In this document: positions 60,900-64,000 of the stretch, piece by piece
How positions within the stretch are numbered: the stretch's first letter is position 1
How the letters are laid out: every line of letters starts with the position of its first letter
Origin: Edolisoma coerulescens
Taxonomy: Eukaryota > Chordata > Aves > Passeriformes > Campephagidae
DNA length: 64,000 nt
Reading direction: 5' to 3'
Assembly: GCA_013397115.1 (NCBI GenBank)
Contig: VWZW01001018.1
Coordinates: 591,568 to 655,567 of the forward strand
Translations under genes and position numbers: made by a program
Notes under the pieces: generated by a model
Told to the model about the DNA's origin: nothing
The model's database searches: none
What the model saw: the letters and a program-made list of their open reading frames with translations, nothing else

Positions 60900-63020
60900 T
60901 ACTGGCATACTGGGATGAGTGTTCCTGAGGCTTCCCTTCTCCAGGGAGAAAAGACTGACCTCCTTCAGTCTTTCCTCATAGAGCAGGTCCTGCAGCCCTT
61001 CGGCCATCTTCATGCCTCTCCTTTGGACCCTCTCCATTCTGTGTCTGTCTTGAACTGGGGGGCCAGAATACAGATACAGACTCCACGTGCAGCCTGGGAA
61101 GTGCTGAGTTGATGGGATAATCACATCTTTGCCTCAGCAAGTAACACCCCTGTGGATACAGCCCAGAATCCCACTCACCTTTTTTTGCTGCAGCGATGCG
61201 CTGCTGATTAAAATGTTTGATATGTCATATCAAATAATATTAAAATGGATATGATTGCTTAGCTTGTTCTTCTTACTGTGCGGACATGTTTCTAATGAGG
61301 ATTCATTCTCTTAGGACTTCATTTCTGCAAGTGAAGAATAGTACTAGCTTTTAGTAGGGCAGCTCAAAATCACTTGTGATAGCAGGTTAAGTAATTTTAA
61401 TGGATCAGAATTCATGCTAGAATAATTTTGGCTTTCAGAACAGCCCAGCTTCTTCACAAAGTATTTTCTTGAGTAACCCCCAGTGCTAGCTTTGGGTATG
61501 GTGTTAGTCTCTGGGTCATTGTTCTGTATATCTCAGTTGGTTTTGTAGTAGCAACCTCATCAGAAGGTAAACTTCCTTAGATAGGACTTACCCTATGAAA
61601 ATTGGAGCTAGACAATTTTCTAAAAATAAACTCTCTTTTACTTTTCTTTACAAATTGCAAAATTTTCAAGATGATATGCCTTGGCAAATTGTACCTTTAA
61701 ATCTGGTAATAGGAGAAGAGGCATAATAGCCTCAGTGACTGTACTATCATATTTGTGTTTGTTCTGAGCCCTTCTAAAAAGATTCATGTAGTTCCCTTGA
61801 CTTCCTGATCAGGGAGTTGTTATTGAGATGCTGTTTAGATACTCATTTTTTGATGATGCAACAACATTCATGGGTTTTAGCTTTTTGATTCAGAATAGAT
61901 TTTAGTTCAGAACTCCACACACAGAAAGGTGGGGAAATGGACATGTACAAGCTAAATATTGTTATGATCTCTACAAGCAGTAGTGTTAGTGTTCTTGCTG
62001 TGCAACCCCAAATTCCTTCCCTCTCTTCCCAAGCAGTGGGAAATAACAGCCTGTTTCTGTAGGCCAAGCCTGAAGCTGCTGTTTTAGTCATCTCTACAGT
62101 TATTTGGATCTTACCCATGCTGGAAGAATGCCCTGTTGAAAATGTGGAGACCTAAAGTTGACACTAAAATCATCAACACAGGATTTTATAAAATGAATTT
62201 TTAATAGGGTAATTATAGGACACATTCTTCAGTTTGAAAGTCGCAGTTTGTAAACCACAGTTCTTCAGCACTTAAGTGATTGGCGGTGCTGTATTTTCAT
62301 CTCTCTGGTGTTAACCTTGTGCTCCATCCTCCTTTTTGGCTTTTTTTCTTACAAGGTAGATGTCTCCACTTGTGCCAGGTTGATGTAAATGATTTCTTAA
62401 TATTTTGTAAAAAATGGTGTGATAGCTGTGTACAAATGTGGAATATTGGAATGTTACACACCCATCTTGGGATCATTGTGTTAGCCAAGGTATGCCACTT
62501 AGAAATTACTTCAACATATAGAGAAATAAAGGAGGAAAAAATAGTATTTCTAAATTATATTACCTTACAGAATTAACAGAAAGAAGAAAAGTGCATTTTA
62601 CATATTCTGCATCATTTGCCATGTTTAGATGTGCCCTTCATAAAATAAACAATTGTATATTCTGGATTAACCACTGTAGTTACAATGAATGACTAAAGAA
62701 AAGAGCTATATTATGTTGTTATTTATTGAATTTGATGTGTGGGGCATTCATCTGGCATGGTTGGAGATAAAGTATGATATGCTAAAATCTGCTTGTTTGC
62801 TTCTGCATGGGGAATATTCTCTGAAAGAATTGTGTGAAGTTTAGAGAGGTTAATCGTGATACGAAATGTAGCTGAATGTTGCATAACTGAGAAATGTACT
62901 TTTGTCGGTACTGTTGGGTAAGTACCAAAGCAGCATGGTTGGTCCTAAGTTGGAAAGTTACATTTAAGAAATAGTAAAGGTACATTCATAAGTACATAAA
63001 TATCATATATGCAAATATAG

Positions 63021-63835
63021 ATCATAGACTCCTAGAATCGTAGAATAGTTTGGGTTGGAAGGGACCTTTAAAGGTCATCTAGTCCGACCCCCTTGTCATA
63101 AGTAGGGACATCTTCAACTAGATCAGGTTGCTCAGAGCCCCATCCAACCTGGCCTTGAATGTTTGCAGGGGAGGGGCAGCTACCACCTCTCAGGGCAACC
63201 TTTCACAACTCTAATTGTGAAAAATTTCTTTCTTATATCTAATCTGAATCTATCCTGTTTTAGTTTAGAACCATTACCCCTTGTTGTATCACTACAGGCT
63301 CTAATGAAAAAGTCTGTCCCGATCTTTCCTGTATATCTTTAGATACTGGAAGGCTGCAATAAGGTCTCCCTGGAGCCTTCTCTTCTCCAGGCTGAACAAC
63401 CCCAAATATCTCAGCCTTTCCTTATAGGAGAAATCCCTCTGATCACCTTCATGGCCTTTCTCTGGACCTGCTCCAACAGGTCCATGTCTTTCCTGTGCTG
63501 GGGACTCCTGAGCTGGATGCAGTGCTCCAGGTGGGGTCTCACCAGAGTGGAATAGAGGAGTAGAATCCCTTCCATTGACCTGCTGGCCATGCTGCTTTGG
63601 ATGCAGCCCAGAATACAGTTGAGTTTCTGGGCTGCAAGTGCACACTGCCTGCTCGTGTCCAGATTTTCATCCTCCAGGGTCCATAGGTCCTTCTCTGCAG
63701 GGCTGTTCTCGATCCATTTGTCCTCCAGCCTGTAGTGATAGCAGGGATTGCCCTGATCCAGTGCAGGACCTTGCACTTGGCCTTGTTGAACCTCGTGAGA
63801 CTTGCATGGCCCCACTTCTTGAGTTTGTAAATATG
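63021..63835 (-). mobile_element. CR1 LINE, 5'-truncated (antisense)
   Basis: The + strand begins ATCATAGACTCCTAGAATCG, then GTTTGGGTTGGAAGGGACCT and CAGGTTGCTCAGAGCCCCAT. It runs through GGACCTGCTCCAACAGGTCC and CAGTGCTCCAGGTGGGGTCT to TTGCACTTGGCCTTGTTGAA. Two overlapping minus-strand frames hold HLEHCIQLRSPQHRKDMDLL and EQVQRKAMKVIRG, shifted relative to each other, so the ORF2 end is frameshifted. This is about 815 bp of 3' UTR and ORF2 end. Confidence 0.93.
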
Positions 63836-64000
63836 TTAACATTTATATTATTACTGCAATGTTCAGATTATGCTTAGGTAAGCAATATATCTACCCAAAA
63901 TGAAAACATGTACAACCACTTGAGGCATACAGCATTACTAGCTTTCTGGCTTTCCACATTTTATTTTCTTAAGTGTTATGTAGCAATTGCCTCCCTATGA

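Larger units (their letters stand above)
60345..61208 (-). mobile_element. CR1-family LINE 3' end with internal duplication (antisense)
   Basis: The + strand begins with the tail ATCATAGAACCATAGAATAG and continues TCAGGTTGGAAGGGGCCTCA. It then carries the 3' UTR, TTTCTTTCTTATGTTGACAA and TTCCCTTCTCCAGGGAGAAA, and ends near TTTGCTGCAGCGATGCGCTG. The minus-strand frame retains HRMERVQRRGMKMAEGLQDL and RLKEVSLFSLEKGSL, typical of the CR1 ORF2 end. A 260-bp segment is present twice around an N, so the true element is probably about 260 bp shorter. Confidence 0.88.
58677..64000 (+). other. SMAP1 intron 7, 5' part
   Basis: The sequence after donor GTAAGC continues to the window end without the next SMAP1 exon. 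It contains two antisense CR1 copies (60345-61208 and 63021-63835); the first is interrupted by an N and a perfect duplication. The stretches 58680-60340, 61210-63020 and 63840-64000 show no recognisable feature. Confidence 0.85.

Noticed and set aside
1..64000. CRISPR array, phage, plasmid or bacterial gene cluster
   Set aside because: There are no regularly spaced repeats, no ribosome-binding-site-preceded gene runs, and the sequence is plainly vertebrate intronic.

Overview
The window is vertebrate nuclear DNA, almost certainly from a bird and probably a passerine. The evidence is AT-rich, intron-like sequence carrying several 5'-truncated CR1 LINE copies, several copies of an abundant avian ERV long terminal repeat, and one short element with a tRNA-Ile-like head and a CR1-type tail. 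Elements of that last design are known from passerines. There are no bacterial-style operons, phage genes or CRISPR arrays. Nearly all open frames longer than 60 codons are chance frames or repeat remnants.

The only host gene I can support is SMAP1 (small ArfGAP 1), on the + strand and incomplete at both ends. Six internal coding exons lie at 16104-16237, 16928-17013, 20072-20147, 32531-32605, 36745-36825 and 58592-58676. They splice in a consistent frame and encode 179 codons' worth of sequence (537 nt). This covers most of the ArfGAP domain from just before the second zinc-ligand pair, then the Lys/Glu-rich linker, then the start of the clathrin box. The first exon (start codon and first zinc-ligand pair) lies upstream and the C-terminal exons lie downstream.

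Layout: 1-16103 is the 3' part of intron 1 (three LTR copies, one LTR fragment pair member at 11565, and the only sense CR1). 16104-20147 is a compact exon cluster. 20148-32530 is intron 4 (two CR1, one LTR). 32531-36825 holds a small in-frame exon that is a cassette exon in mammals and the charged exon, with one CR1 between them. 36826-58591 is a 21.8 kb intron with a SINE near its start and few other recognisable repeats. 58677-64000 is the start of intron 7, with two CR1 copies.

The main points for a second look are: the tRNA-Ile/CR1 SINE at 37.1 kb; a perfect 260-bp direct duplication around a single N at 60639, most likely an assembly join error; the antisense orientation of every transposable element found downstream of exon 2; a NAGNAG acceptor at exon 6; and the in-frame 75-nt exon 5. 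I found no convincing undescribed biological system.
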